From contig JACVTC010000079.1 in the NCBI GenBank assembly GCA_016946835.1, forward strand, positions 332,001 to 396,000: a stretch of 64,000 nt of DNA, read 5' to 3'. Made by a program: the position numbers and the translations under genes. Position 1 is the stretch's first letter. Each line of letters begins with the position of its first letter. This DNA is from Neocallimastix lanati (nom. inval.). Taxonomy: Eukaryota > Neocallimastigomycota > Neocallimastigomycetes > Neocallimastigales > Neocallimastigaceae. A model generated the notes under the pieces. It did no database searches and was not told where the DNA came from. It was given only the letters and a program-made list of their open reading frames with translations. Below, one piece after another: positions 1-13,974 of this stretch.

Positions 1-1350
1 AGTATTTTATTAATATTTTTTTTTAAATAAATAAATCTATATAATTGTTAAAGTATTTTATTAATTTTTTTTTAAATAAATAAATCTATATAATTGCTAA
101 AGTATTTTATTAATAGTTGTTTAAATATTTTATTAATATTTTTTAAATAAATAAATCTATATAATTGTTAAAGTATTTTATTAATATTTTTTTTAAATAA
201 ATAAATCTATATAATTGTTAAAGTATTTTATTAATATTTTTTTTAGAATAAATAATCCTATATTTTTATACTTTATTATTAATATCAATAATATATTTTT
301 ATATTTTTATATTTTTATATTTTATTATTAATGTTTATAATTAATTTTATTAATAATTGTTTAAATATTTTATTAATTTTTTTTTAAATAAATAAATCTA
401 TATAATTGTTAAAGTATTTTATTAATATTTTTTTTAAATAAATAAATCTATATAATTGTTAAAGTATTTTATTAATATTTTTTTTAAATAAATAAATCTA
501 TATAATTGTTAAAGTATTTTATTAATATTTTTTTTTAAATAAATAAATCTATATAATTGTTAAAGTATTTTATTAATATTTTTTTAAATAAATAAATCTA
601 TATAATTGCTAAAGTATTTTATTAATAGTTGTTTAAATATTTTATTAATATTTTTTAAATAAATAAATCTATATAATTGTTAAAGTATTTTATTAATATT
701 TTTTTTAAATAAATAAATATATATAATTGTTAAAGTATTTTATTAATATTTTTTTAAATAAATAAATCTATATAATTGCTAAAGTATTTTATTAATAGTT
801 GTTTAAATATTTTAATAATATTTTTTAAATAAATAAATCTATATAATTGTTAAAGTATTTTATTAATATTTTTTTTAATTGCTAAAGTATTTTATTAATA
901 GTTGTTTAAATATTTTATTAATATTTTTTTTAAATAAATAAATCTATATAATTGTTAAAGTATTTTATTAATATTTTTTTTAAATAAATAAATCTATATA
1001 ATTGTTAAAGTATTTTATTAATATTTTTTTTAAATAAATAAATCTATATAATTGTTAAAGTATTTTATTAATAGTTGTTTAAATATTTTATTAATATTTT
1101 TTAAATAAATAAATCTATATAATTGTTAAAGTATTTTATTAATATTTTTTTTAAATAAATAAATCTATATAATTGTTAAAGTATTTTATTAATATTTTTT
1201 TAAATAAATAAATCTATATAATTGTTAAAGTATTTTATTAATATTTTTTTTAAATAAATAAATCTATATAATTGTTAAAGTATTTTATTAATATTTTTTT
1301 AAATAAATAAATCTATATAATTGTTAAAGTATTTTATTAATATTTTTTTT
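1..1350 (+). repeat. Satellite array of about 50-bp units (family I MULE)
   Basis: Tandem copies of a unit built from AAATAAATAAATCTATATAA, TTGTTAAAG and TATTTTATTAATA plus a T-run, period about 48-50 bp. They are interspersed with a longer variant carrying TAATAGTTGTTTAAATATTT. The same array occurs in the same relative place in the other two family I copies (about 40020-41690 inverted; about 59690-61150), so it is part of the transposon. Units vary mostly in T-run length and in a G/C change (TTGTT versus TTGCT). No coding potential. Confidence 0.9.
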
Positions 1351-1604
1351 TTAAAATAAACCTTTTAATTGTTTGAATATTAAACCTTTTAATTGTTTGA
1401 ATATTTTATTTTATTTTTTTTTTTTGTAAAAAAATATTTATTTTTATCTAACCATTATAATTTATTTAATTATTCACTTAATAAATTTTAAGAAAAAAAT
1501 TACAAATTAATAATACAACAAAATAGTATCATATAACTATTAATTTAAAAAGCCTCAAAATTTGATATATCACGTGAAAAAAATTGGCGTTTTGGACCTC
1601 TCCC
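1..1604 (+). mobile_element. MULE family I, copy 0: right end only, cut by window start
   Basis: This is the right-hand end of a Mutator-like DNA transposon whose two complete relatives are at 39769-45046 and 56452-61373. Positions 1-1350 are its satellite array. About 1,370-1,604 is the conserved terminal segment ending TTTTGGACCTCTCCC, which matches the right end of copy 2 (to 61373) and the inverted end of copy 1 (from 39769). An extra C after the terminus suggests the target duplication begins at 1605. The transposase lies left of the window. The assignment rests on near-identity of the ends, which I can read directly. Confidence 0.85.
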
Positions 1605-1830
1605 CAATTCTAGATTAATGATAATATATATATATTTACTATAATGTAATTAATTAATAATATTCTAGAACAAGCCACATTTTAGTATAAATACATGTAA
1701 ACTTTACTACGTTAAATCTTTGTAATTACATTATATATAAATAAAACTTTTTAATAAAAATAAATAACACTATTTACATATAATAAAGTATATAATAAAA
1801 TCTTTATTAATATAAAAATATTAAACGTTA

Positions 1831-1900
1831 AATAAATTACATAGATACAAAATATATTATATTTTTAAATATATATAGTTTTGTATCTATGTAATTTATT
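1831..1900. repeat. Perfect 22-bp inverted repeat (hairpin)
   Basis: The arms at 1831-1852 and 1879-1900 (core AATTACATAGATACAAAA and its complement) are exact reverse complements separated by 26 bases of A/T. The arms contain enough G/C not to be trivial low complexity. It could be a small foldback element, a transposon scar or a transcribed hairpin. Nothing beside it identifies the function. Confidence 0.7.
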
Positions 1901-2376
1901 ATTTTAAAAATAAAAAAATAAAATTAATTTAAATATAAAAAGTAATAACAATTATAAAAAATTTTTTTTCTGTATTATTACACTAAAAGTATTACATTGC
2001 CTTTTTTAAAATATATATTGATGGAATAATATTATAAATCTTTTATGAAATGTTTTTAAATCTATTTAATACGTAATAATTATAATTAATCACTAATAAT
2101 TAGAAAGTCTAATAATAACTTAAATATCCATATTTCTAATTTTTTTTTTTTTTTCCATTTAAATCTAGATATCAATTCATTATATAAAATATTTTATTAC
2201 AACAAAAAGTAAAATTATATATTTGAAAAAAAATAACTAATAATAATATTAATAGTAACATAAATTATTAACAAATAATAATTACAATTTTAATTTATTA
2301 TTTAAAATGGAAAATGATTGAATTCAAAAAGATATTATGATTCATTTCTTTTATTTCATTTATGTAGTATATATTA

Positions 2377-2446
2377 CCATTATTATTATTATAATTATTA
2401 TTAATATTATGGCTATTATTATTACCATTACTATTATTACCATTAC

Positions 2447-2479
<33 letters not shown>

Positions 2480-2480
2480 C
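2377..2480. repeat. ATT-type microsatellite
   Basis: Imperfect trinucleotide tract, mostly ATT with interspersed ACC/GCT triplets, ending in a run of ATT. Simple repeat with no evidence of coding. Confidence 0.8.
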
Positions 2481-4660
2481 AAATTTTATGAATTTAATAT
2501 TTTTTTTTAAAAAAAGTATACAAATATTTTAATTATTAAATCTAAAATATAATTATAATAAAGAAGGAAATATTTTTATTCTATAATAATAATATATATA
2601 AAAATATAAAAATTTATTACATGCAAGGTTATATAATATCAATTTCCTTTTTCTATATTAACGTAAATTAATTTATATATATATATATATGTAAATATAA
2701 CAAAATTTAAATCCTTGAATCAATCCAAAAAAGGCTAAAAAATATAATTAATTATTAATAAAATTTTTTTTGATATAAACTTTTTTTAAATATATATCAT
2801 ATTTTTCATTATAATAGTATATAATGTTTTATTAGATAACAAATTATAATTAATAATATTGTTTAAAACAATCATATTATAACATGATTATGATAAAGAT
2901 ACGATTAACAACATTTTTAAGGGTTATATTTAATATATATAATAAAATTTAAGCTTATTTATACTTTATTTTATAATAAACAATTAAAAAATTTTAATTT
3001 TAAACATTTTTTTGATACATTTAAAAATTAATATATATCAATTTTTTTTATTGTAACAAAATAAACAATCCTAATCTCATCAATAATTATAATAGAAAGT
3101 ATATTATATGATATATAAATGTGAATTTATTATTTAAAATTAAATGAATATGTATTAATAATAAAGGAGTTTTTAATACGGAATAGAAAAAAAAAATTAG
3201 CTTTAAAATTAATATTAATTAATTTAATAGGAAATATATTATTTAATTTTATTGTTAATGTAAAATTATACATTTTTTCTTTAGGATATTGTATTTAATC
3301 ATATTTAATTAATTATATACATATAAATATATATATTTTCTGTAAAATAAAATTTAAGAGGTAATAACAAAAAAACGAAAAAAAGTAAAAATCATTTAAT
3401 ATTGAATATTTATTGTAAATATACTTTTTATCGTGCTTAAAATTTATTTTATTATATAAAACAATGTATTTCAAATTTATTATAATTGTATAATTATAAT
3501 TTTATTTTTATTTATTTTATTTAATTCTATTTTTTTTATTAACAATAAAAAAAAAAAAAAAACATAATAAATTATTGTATTTTAATTATGTATTTATTTA
3601 TGAATTATAAATATATATATATTAAATAATTTATTAATTTATCAATATTTACACCATTTATTAATATTTTCAATTGAAATTAATTAGAAAAATTATTTTA
3701 TTTCATTATATTTTCCTTTTAATATCATTATTTTTTTCTGTTTTTATTTACAATTTAATAAAAAAAAAAAGGAAAAAAAGAAAAATTTATTAATATACAT
3801 GTATATTTATATAAACAAAATTACTAAAAGTAAAGAAAATATTTTAGTTCATATATACTTGAAGAAATAATATATATATTTAATATATTTAATATATATA
3901 TAAAAGGGTAAATTTACTAAAGTAAAAATTAATAAATTTATTTTATAGTTTATTTAAGGGATGGTACATGTAATACAATAAATATAGTCAAAAAATTTAT
4001 ATGTTTCACATTGTACTTTTAATTTTTAATCAAAATAGAAGATTTAATTTATAATTCTATACTTTAATTAAATAAATGTTTTATACATATCAATTAAAAT
4101 AAAGATAAAAAATATAAAAAAAATCACTAATTAATAATTATTAATTAGTTACTGATTATCTAATTATAAAAAGATAAATATTAAACAATTATCATGTATA
4201 TATATATATATAATATTAATACATAAAATATAAAGAAGTAATATTAAAATCTTAAAATAATGATTTTCAAATAAATAGGAAAAAATAATATTTAATAATT
4301 ACAATTCAAACAAAAGAGATTTAATATATGTATATATATATTTAAATATTAATTTATTCAATTTAAATATAAATATGTTGTGTATTAATAATTTCTTTTC
4401 ATTTTGCTTTAAAATATTAAAGTGTTAAATCAATAACAAGAATAATAGGAACTGGAGTACAAAAAATTTAATACTAAAAAAAATATTTCAATAATAAAAA
4501 TAATAATTAAATTATTTGTTAAAAATACATAGAACAATATAAATTAAAACATTAAAGAAAAAGTATACATTATATTTTAACATTTTGTTATATTTTACAA
4601 TTAATTATAAATATACTAATATTTTATACGTTATAATATTTATTTAAATATAAAGTAGAT

Positions 4661-4688
4661 AAAAAAAAAAAAAAAAAAAAAAAAAAAA
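4661..4688 (+). promoter_or_regulatory. Poly(dA) tract just upstream of the start codon
   Basis: A run of 28 A ends six bases before the ATG at 4695. Poly(dA:dT) tracts exclude nucleosomes in yeast promoters, and here the tract would be in the 5' UTR or at the initiation site. The regulatory role is inference; the tract itself is plain. Confidence 0.4.
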
Positions 4689-4694
4689 GAAGCA

Positions 4695-7600
4695 ATGCCA
4701 GTCACATTTGCTCTTCGTTTATCTGATGATGGTTCTCCAAACGGTAGAGAAAAGGTAAATATTAATAAGAAAATACTCTTATAAATGAATTATTATATAT
4801 TTTTATTTCTATATAACTTTATTATTAATTTTATGTTGAATTATTAAAATTCTTGTTTTAATTTTTATATATTAAATTTTTTATATAAAAAAATATCATA
4901 TAATAAAAATATTAAAACAAAATATGTTAGTTTGTAAGATTACCACCACCAACAAAGACTGTTCCATATACCATTTGCTTTACATTAACAGCAGGTTGTT
5001 CTGCATTACATCATGCAGTTTTAAAGACTAATTATCCAAATGAAGAGTAATTCATTTAATATTAAATATTATATTTTACCTAAATATTTTTTATTATATA
5101 TATATATTATTTAAAAATATTAAATAAATAACTAATTTATATTTATTTAAATATTTTGAAAATATTACAGCGAAGAATTTGAAAGAGAAAAATTTAATTC
5201 AAAACCGTAAATATTTATTAATATTAATAATTAAGTATATTTATTATATAAAAAATTATTTCTATTATTAATAATTTATTATTTTAATTATTATTTAATT
5301 TATATTAATAAAAAACATGTGATAAATTCGGATATAATATTGAATATTTATACTGAAACAACTTGGGTTAAAAATAATAAAAATAATAAAAATAGATTTG
5401 TGTATGATACTGTTTCAGATGGATATTGTGAATTTCAAATTACAAGACCAGGTGTTTTTGATTACTATGTAGAATATCAAGATATTAAAAAGAACCTTTG
5501 CCGTTCTGCTTTAACTGGAACATTTTTAGTAGACCCAAGATTATATATTCGTAGTTCTTCAGATCCAAATAAAACAGTTATTACTCCATTAGATGGAATT
5601 GTTATTCAAACTGTTGTGCCAAAATGGCTTCCAGTAATTACAAAATGGTTACCTTATTTTAAGGTTAGTGCAGATACTGGTTATAATATGGTTCATTTCG
5701 TACCACTTCAAAAGCGTGGATCATCCAATTCTCCATATTCTATTTATGATCAATTATCTATTGATGATGATGTTTTCGATATTAAATGCTCCGAACATGT
5801 TAAAAGAAAGATGCTTAAGCAGGTATTAGAAATTATGAGAACTGATTTAGGTATTTTAAGTGTTACTGATGTCGTATGGAATCATACAGCCCATAATAGT
5901 GAATGGCTTCAAGAACATCCAGAAGCAGGTATATACTTATTAAATAAGATTTTAAGAAAAATTTCAAACATGATAGGAAATAAAGAAATAAATTATTTAA
6001 AATATATAATTATTAATAATTATTAATATTACATTGTATTAATAAACTGTATATAATTTAATAATTTTAAAATATTAGGTTATAATTTGGTTAATTCTCC
6101 ACATTTAAGACCAGCTTATGAATTAGATAAGTCACTTATTGATTTTTCTGAAGATATTACTAATGTTTATGGAAAAAGTGATATTATGAAAGATGAACAT
6201 GATTTAGATGAAATTGTTCAATGTTATCAAACTAAAGTATTTCCAAAACTTCGTTTATGGGAATATTTTGTTATGGATACCAAGACTTTAATTGATCAAT
6301 TTAGAGAAGCTATTGCTAAATCTACTGTTTCTGAAGCTAAAGGCATGTACGATGATGTTAATATTGCAGCGATGCCATTGAAGGATCGTGCAATTTTATT
6401 AAAAAATGATGCGTTATATTCAATTGGTGATGGTGTTCGTTTCCCAAAGAAAATAAAAACAGCTATAGCAATTGATTTTATACATGCTTTATGTAAAGCT
6501 CAAAATATTGATTACAGTAATATTAATTATATGTGTAGAGAATATGAAAAGATCTTAAACGAAATTAATATGGAATTCTATCGTACTTATGATGAAGATG
6601 TTGCTGTTATCTTCCAAAATATTGGTAATCGTGCTAGATATCTTCGTTTAGCTGGTCATGGACCAAGACTCGGTCGTATTTGTAGAGAGTAATTAACATT
6701 TTTTTTTTTTTTTGTTTATATTAAATAATTTATTTATCTTGTTTAAATATTATATATATATCTATTATTATTATTATTATTGTTATTATATAATTTAGAA
6801 AATCTTGTATTCCTAATTAAATATTTCTAATTATATATACATTCTTAAATAGAATGCCACTTGTTGATGTGTGTTTTACTGTGTTACCATTAAATGATGT
6901 TACTAAAAAGCATCATCCAGATTCTCTTGTATTAGCTAATAATGGTTGGATATGGAATGCTGATCCATTATTAGATTTTGCTGGTCCAAATTCTAGTGCC
7001 TATTTACGTCGTGAAGTTATTGCGTGGGGTGACTGTGTAAAGCTTAGATATGGACAAAAGAGAGTGAGTTTAAAATTTTTAAATTAATATATATATAAAA
7101 AAAAATATAATATATATATGCAAGTAATGGAAAAATAAAAAATTTCTAACTAATATTAATTAAATGTAATTATAATTTTAATGATTTCAGGACGATAACC
7201 CATGGTTATGGGATCATATGGCTGAGTATACAAGGACAATGGCAAAATTATTCCATGGTTTCCGTATTGATAATTGCCACTCGACTCCAATTCATTTAGC
7301 ACAATATTTATTAGATGTTGGTAGAAGAGAAAGACCTGATTTATATGTTATTGCAGAATTATTTACTGGTTCTGAAGAAAAGGATATTCTCTATGTTTCT
7401 AAGTTAGGTATTAATTCATTAATTCGTGAAGCAATGAATGCATGGGATTCATTTGAATTAAGTAGACTTGCTCATCGTCATGGTGGTCAACCAGCCGGTA
7501 AATTAAATAAATTCTTTTTTTTTAAACTAATAAGTTTAAAGTTTGAAAGTATTAATTATTTAAATTTTATAATTATATATATATATAATATAAAAGGTTC

Positions 7601-10600
7601 ATTTACTATTGATTCAAATTATTTCCCACATGATTTACTTGGAGAAACTGATGCTATTAAAAATAAAATTGTAATTGATCTTAAAGGTGCTAGTCCTCAT
7701 GCATTATTTATGGATTGTACACATGATAATGAAACACCATATCAAAAGCGTACTGCCGAAGATACTTTGTCTAATGCAGCTGTAGTTTGTATGTCAAATT
7801 GTGCTTGTGGTAGTGTTAGAGGTTATGATGAAATTGTTCCAGAATTACTTAATGTTGTAACGGAAAAGAGAAAGTACAGAATACCTGATATGGAAGATGG
7901 TATTATTCCAGGTAAATATTTGAATTTGAAAAATTAAGTTTATATTTTTTAATTATTAAATAAAATGAAAAAATATTAAAAAACAAATTTTAAATAAGAT
8001 ATTCAACTAATAAACTTCAATATTTTTTATTAAATTTTTTATGATTATAGCCAAGAGTATTTTACAAAAATTACACACTCAACTTGCGCAAGAAGGTTAC
8101 TCTGAAATACATGTTCATCATGAAACTAATGTATGTTAATAAAATAATTTATAATTTTTTTTTTGAATTGTACAAATTTTTTACTTAAATTAATAATCAT
8201 TAATACAATAATTTTTAAATTTAATAATTTGTATATATTTTAAATTTTATGACAGTTCATTTCAATTCATAGAAAGCATCCAATTAACCATGATGGATAT
8301 TTAGCCATTATTAGAACGGCCTACCGTGGTGATGGCGAAGGAGGTAAAATATATTCTTTTATTTAATATTTTTAATTTAAATTATAAATATATATTTGTT
8401 TATTTAATTAAATATTTAATAAATTATGGATTATTTGAAATACTTTTTAATACATTCAATGTTATATTTGATGCATTGATAAATATTTTTTGAATTATTA
8501 ATTTTATTATATTTATAAAATTTTTAATGTTAATTTATAGTATATTAATGAAATAATATAGATAAATTGATAAATTTAGAAAGTTAAAAAAAAATAGATA
8601 ATTAATTAAAAAAACAATTTATACAGAAAAAAAATTTTTAAATAGTTAATAGAAGATATAATGTTTAAAAAAAAAAAAAAAAAAAAAACACTTACCAAAA
8701 AAAAAAAAAAAGCCAAAAAAAGAAAAATAAAAATATAATGAAAAAAAACAAAAGCTTAATTAAAAAAAAAAAAAAAAAAAAAAAACATAATTTATTATAA
8801 TTGGAAAAAATTATATTTTAATTAAATTTTATTAAATAGAAGTAATTAAGAATTTTAATTGATATTTAAATTAAAATGTCAAAAGTTATTAGTGAAAATA
8901 ATCCATATTTATTTTAAAAATAATTTAATTAAATAGATATATTATTATATATACCAAATTAATTTAGAATTAGTATTATATTATTTTTTAATTATATTAA
9001 CTTGACTATATATTAAATTTAAATTTAAATAATTCATTAAAATAAATTAAAAATTTTTAATATATATAATATATTAACTCCGAATATATAATAGACCATG
9101 AACCAATCAACTTACGTCAAACTGCAGTAATGTTAATGGAAAGTGCAAGACTTACTGTCTATGCTTCCTATCCAAATCAAGCTAATTTACAACCATTCCC
9201 AACTCAAAGAACATCTTCACACGTTCACCAAAACTCAAATTTGTATTCAAAAATACGTAATATAGATCAATCAAAGAATTCAGAACTTATTACAGGTCTT
9301 CCAAGTATATTAGAATTTAGTACTAAAGAAACTAAACTTTGTACAGTATTAGAAGCAAAAGACCACGATTCAAATAAAGTTACTTTTATTGTTGTTAAAC
9401 CAGAAGAATTTAAAAACGGTAGTGTAGTATTATTTAGAACTTGGGTATTAGGAAACGGAATAAATCCAAGACAATCAATGGGTGAATCACCATATAGAAG
9501 AACATTTGGAGAACGCGAACAACGTTTGTTAGAACTTCGTAAGTTAATGGGTATTGAAGAAAGATGTGACGCTGCTTCAATGCTTGTTAGACTTGGTTTA
9601 GACTTTATGAGTAGTGGTGCTAAATCATGGATTGATAAAGATACTAAATGGCCACCAGGTCTTTTAGAAGCTGTAAATGATTTAGATGCTATAGATTTAA
9701 ATGTTGTATTATATAGAAGTGGTCCTGAAGAATTTGATACTATTGGTAAGAAAAATATTAATTTTATATAATTTATATAAATGTAGAAAATACTTTCTTT
9801 TTTATTATTATTCTTAATTTTTTTGTTTACATATATTGTTTGGGCAAATATATATTTTTATATTTTTACTATTCATAAATCAATATAATAATGAATTATA
9901 TAAATTTCAAAAATTAGTTTTTTTTTAATATTAAAAGTTATGATATAAATATCATTAATAGATTATTTAATATTAAAAGTAGTAATGAATGTGTAATCAA
10001 AAAAAATGAAAGGGGAAAGTTTTTTTAGAAAAATAAAATGAAATAAAATATTTGTTTATTTTATTTTATTTTTTTTTTATTTAGAAAAATCAAAGAAAAA
10101 AATAATTTCGAAATGTTTAATTGGATATTTCTATTAAAAAAAAAAACTTTTTATTTAATGAATATTCAAAAATAAATAATTACTTTTTGGAAAATTATAA
10201 AATAATTAAATTAATAAAAATAGTAATTGTTATTAAAATTTTATTATAAAAATAAATAAATTAATAATATAGTAAATATTATAAAAAACATATTATCTCA
10301 TAATAAAAAAATATATAATAGAAATAAAAAAAATAGTATTATAATAATAATTCAAAATAAAAAACTATAGATATGAGAAATAATACATAAACAATGCATA
10401 AAGTAATAAACAAAGATAAAAATATAAAAATAATAAATATATTAAATAGTAAGAGTTTATTATTTTTATTTATTAGAGTTAATATTCATTGAGAAAACAA
10501 CTAAAAAACAAAATAAAATAAAAAACAAACACTAACAATATTAACAATAACAGCAACAACGACAAAAGCAAAAGAAACAAAAAAAGAAAGCAGATTAAAT

Positions 10601-12908
10601 ATGTTAAACAACCAAATTTATTATAAATAAGAATTAATTATTAACTATTTTATGTTATTAGGGTATTTTTGAAATCTAATTTAAATATTTAAATATGTAT
10701 TAATTTTTATTCTTTTTTTTTTTTTATTTTTTTTTTAAAAAAAAGGATATGAAATATATGAAGTTCCAGGTTATGGAGCATTATCATATTGTGGCTTACA
10801 AGGTTTTGTATCAGTATTACAGCCAATTGCTAGAAATAATGATTTAGGTCATCCTTTATGTGGCAATTTAAGAGAAGGTCCATGGGCTTTAGATTACACT
10901 ATCGGTAGATTAAATAAGTATGTAAATTAAATATTTATTTTATATAAACTCAATATTACTTTAAATATAAAATAATTGTATAATATAAAGTAAAACAAGA
11001 AAAAAAATATTTATGTTTATTAATTGATAATATTAAAATTTAAATATAAAATTAAGGTACATGGAATTCTATCCAAATTTAAAGAAGATTCATGATTGGT
11101 TAAGTGAAAGATTAAACTTAGTTAAGACATTACCCGCTGATTTAATTCCAAAGTACTTTGCTATCGTTATGTTCTCTGCTTATCATGCTTGTCGTTATCG
11201 TGCTCTTTCGCTTATGACTAATTTAATTAACAGAGATTTAGTTACTAACCGTTCTGATAATAAAAGTGATAATTGTACATCATCACTTGAATTATTTACT
11301 CATAGCTTAGCCATGGTTTCAATCCAACTTTATGGAAGAGTAAAGTCTACTGGTTTATTCCCAAAAGAATATGTATTAAATATACCAGAATCATGTCTTA
11401 ATGTTAAAGGTAATTTACCTGTACCTTCATTAGCAGCTGGTCTTCCACATTTCTCAACTTGTCATATGCGTTGCTGGGGTAGAGATATTTTCTTAAGTCT
11501 AAGGGGTATATTCATTTTAACAGGTAATTATGATGCTGCAAAGGTTCATCTTATTGCATTTGGTAGTTGTTTAAAGCATGGTTTAATTCCAAACTTATTA
11601 GATAGTGGTCGTCGTCCACGTTATAATGCTCGAGATGCTGTATGGTACTACTGTTCAGCTGTTCATCATTACTGTACAGAATCTCCCGAAGGATTAGACT
11701 TTTTAAAGACTGATGTCCTACGTAGATTTGTTCCTCCAAAGAAGTATCGTCGTACTGAAAGTGGAAAGTGTCCATACACTGAAGGAGAAGCTGAAGATAG
11801 AGATACAGATGCTTTTATTGAATACAATGATCCAAACTGCTATAAATATAGATCATCTATTGCAGAAATATTACATGAAATATTAGAACGTCATGCTTGT
11901 GGTATAAAGTTCCGTGAATGGAATGCTGGTACTAATTTAGATCATGCTATGAAAAGTGAAGGTTTCAATCAATACATTCATACTGATTTATTTGGAGAAG
12001 ATGGTAATGAACCAACTGGTTTCGTTTATGGTGGTAATCGTTGGAATTGTGGTACTTGGATGGATAAAATGGGTGATTCTGATCGTGCTGGAACTAAGGG
12101 TACTCCATCTACTCCACGTGATGGCTGCGCTATTGAATTTATTGGTATTATTAAAGCTACTCTTAAATGGCTTATTGAAGTTCATGAAGAACGTCCAGAT
12201 TTATATCCATTCAGTGAATTCAATGTTAATGGTAAAAAGGTTACCTACAAACAGTGGAATGATATGATTCAAAAGAATTTCGAAAAGCATTTCTATATTC
12301 CAGTTGAAAAACCAGATGATGAACCATTAGAACAAACAAAGAATATTCATAGACGTGGCATTTACAAGGATACTTACAAGTCATCTTTACAATATACTGA
12401 TTATCAATTTAGACCAAACTTTGCCATAGCTATGGTTGAAGCTCCAGAATTGTTCGAACCAGAACATGCTAAGAATTGCTTAAAGTTAGCTAAAAATATT
12501 TTAGCTGGTCCACTTGGTATTAAGACTCTTGATCCAAATGATTGGAATTATCGCGGTTATTATGATAATGGTAATGATTCAGATGATCCAACAGTCGCGC
12601 ATGGTTTCAATTATCATAATGGTCCAGAATGGGTTTGGGTTATGGGTTTCTTCCTTAGAGCATACCTTAAATTCATGAAGGATGATCCAGAAACCATTAA
12701 TGAAGTTCAAAAAACCATTACTGGCCACAAGGAACATATTTTGGATACTGCTATAAGTCCATTTGCTGGTCTTCCAGAACTTACTAATGCTAATGGTAGT
12801 GTCTGTCCAGGTAGTTGTCCAACACAAGCCTGGAGTATGGCTACTATATTAGAAGCAGTTAATGATTTAGTATATCTTGTTAACGAACGTGGTATATCAC
12901 CAGTTTAA
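4695..12908 (+). CDS. GDB1: Glycogen debranching enzyme (4-alpha-glucanotransferase / amylo-1,6-glucosidase), 13 exons
   Basis: Bifunctional cytosolic enzyme that moves maltosyl/maltotriosyl units and then hydrolyses the remaining alpha-1,6-linked glucose during glycogen breakdown. Inferred exons: 4695-4754, 4931-5046, 5171-5206, about 5315-5928, 6079-6688, 6853-7063, 7191-7497, 7597-7911, 8051-8130, 8256-8343, 9095-9745, 10746-10917, 11057-12908. The phases agree throughout and give about 1,700 residues, against about 1,530 in yeast and human. The GH13-type transferase motifs are present in order: DVVWNH (exon 4), GFRIDNCHS and AELFTGSE (exon 7), FMDCTHDNE (exon 8). The GH133 glucosidase part is in exon 13, with CWGRDIFLSLRG, NARDAVWYY and NGPEWVW. 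All introns are GT...AG except intron 3, which has no usable AG. Introns 10 (751 bp) and 11 (1,000 bp) are much longer than the rest. The start is the first ATG and gives the family-like opening TFALRLSDDGSP. Confidence 0.95.
5207..5314 (+). other. Intron 3 of GDB1, without a usable 3' AG
   Basis: The 5' border is GTAAATATTT after an exon in phase 2. The next exon must join around 5312-5318 to stay in the frame that reads VINSDIILNIY. The only AG in between (5234-5235) would put a stop codon a few codons later. The border could be a non-canonical acceptor (an AC precedes 5317), a short indel or an assembly error. Confidence 0.55.
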
Positions 12909-12960
12909 TTAATTTTTAGTTAATATTAACAATTTTTTTTTTTTTTTCTTTTTGTATATG

Positions 12961-13012
<52 letters not shown>

Positions 13013-13974
13013 AAAAACTATAAATACAAAGGAAAAAAAATATTTTAAAAAATATTAATTAAATTAAAATGTAACAAGATACCCACTAAATGGATATATC
13101 ATAATCAATTTTACAGTAATATTTTTAATTGTAAGTAAAGAGAAAAAAAAAAAAAAGTTTTAATAAATATTAAAAAAAATTTTTTCTCTTTAAAAACTAA
13201 ACAAAACAGAACAAAAAGGCATAATAAATAATTATAACAATAATAATAAAAGTAATATATATATTAAAAGCCTTTTATATATTTATGTAATATTTCTATA
13301 ATGAATAGCAAAATATTAAATATATATATTTTTTCATTAATTATTTATTTTCATATTAACTATAATTAATCCACAAGTAAAGAAATAATATATATATATA
13401 ATGTATTTAATTATATTTTTTTTTTTTTTTTTTGTTTTATTTTATTTTTTACAACTTTTTAAAATTTTATATTTAATATTATTTAAAACTAATAATAAAA
13501 ATAAAAATAAAAATAAAAATAAAAATAAAAATAAAAAAAAAATATATATATATTATAAATAAAATAATAATAATAATAAAATATATATATATATATATAA
13601 TTTTTATGGATATATAATTTTTTTTTTTTTTTTTTATTATATTTATTATTCTTTAAATACATTTAAAAAACTTTTTTTTTTTACTAAAATTTTATTATTA
13701 TAATTTTTATTTTTATTTTATTTTATTTATTTTTTTTTTTTTAAAAATAAAAAGTAAAATGATTTGAAAATATCGTTTTTTATGTCTTATTATTATTTTT
13801 ATCATTAAAATTGTAAATAAGAAATGATGAATAATTATTTTTTTTTTTAGAAAAAAAAATAGATTCAAACATTCTGATTATAAATTGTTTTATATAGTAA
13901 TTATTGTTTATTTTATTTTATTTTTATTTTTATTATTATTATAATTTTAATTTATATTTTTATATCAAAAATGA
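12909..13974. other. Convergent 3' flanks with a 52-bp poly(dA) tract
   Basis: This space lies between the stop codons of two convergent genes (GDB1 + and the diacylglycerol kinase -). It contains T-runs, a run of 52 A (12968-13019), AAAAT pentanucleotide repeats (about 13494-13535), AAT repeats (about 13565-13580) and TA dinucleotides. Both 3' UTRs and polyadenylation regions must lie here. No additional gene seen. Confidence 0.7.

Larger units (their letters stand above)
1605..4694. other. AT-rich intergenic region, no gene seen
   Basis: About 3.1 kb between the MULE end and the debranching-enzyme gene. I see no reading frame with coding character on either strand. It holds a perfect hairpin (1831-1900), an ATT/ACC trinucleotide tract around 2377-2480 and many homopolymers. 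The final kilobase presumably contains the promoter of the downstream gene. Confidence 0.6.

Noticed and set aside
1-1350. Regularly spaced repeats that might suggest a CRISPR array
   Set aside because: The whole unit is repeated with no unique spacers, the host is eukaryotic, and the array belongs to a MULE.
11551-12827. Several minus- and plus-strand frames inside the last GDB1 exon
   Set aside because: Shadows of the conserved glucosidase domain.
13494-13580. AAAAT and AAT repeats between convergent genes as a terminator
   Set aside because: Simple repeats of this sort are common throughout the window and give no specific signal.
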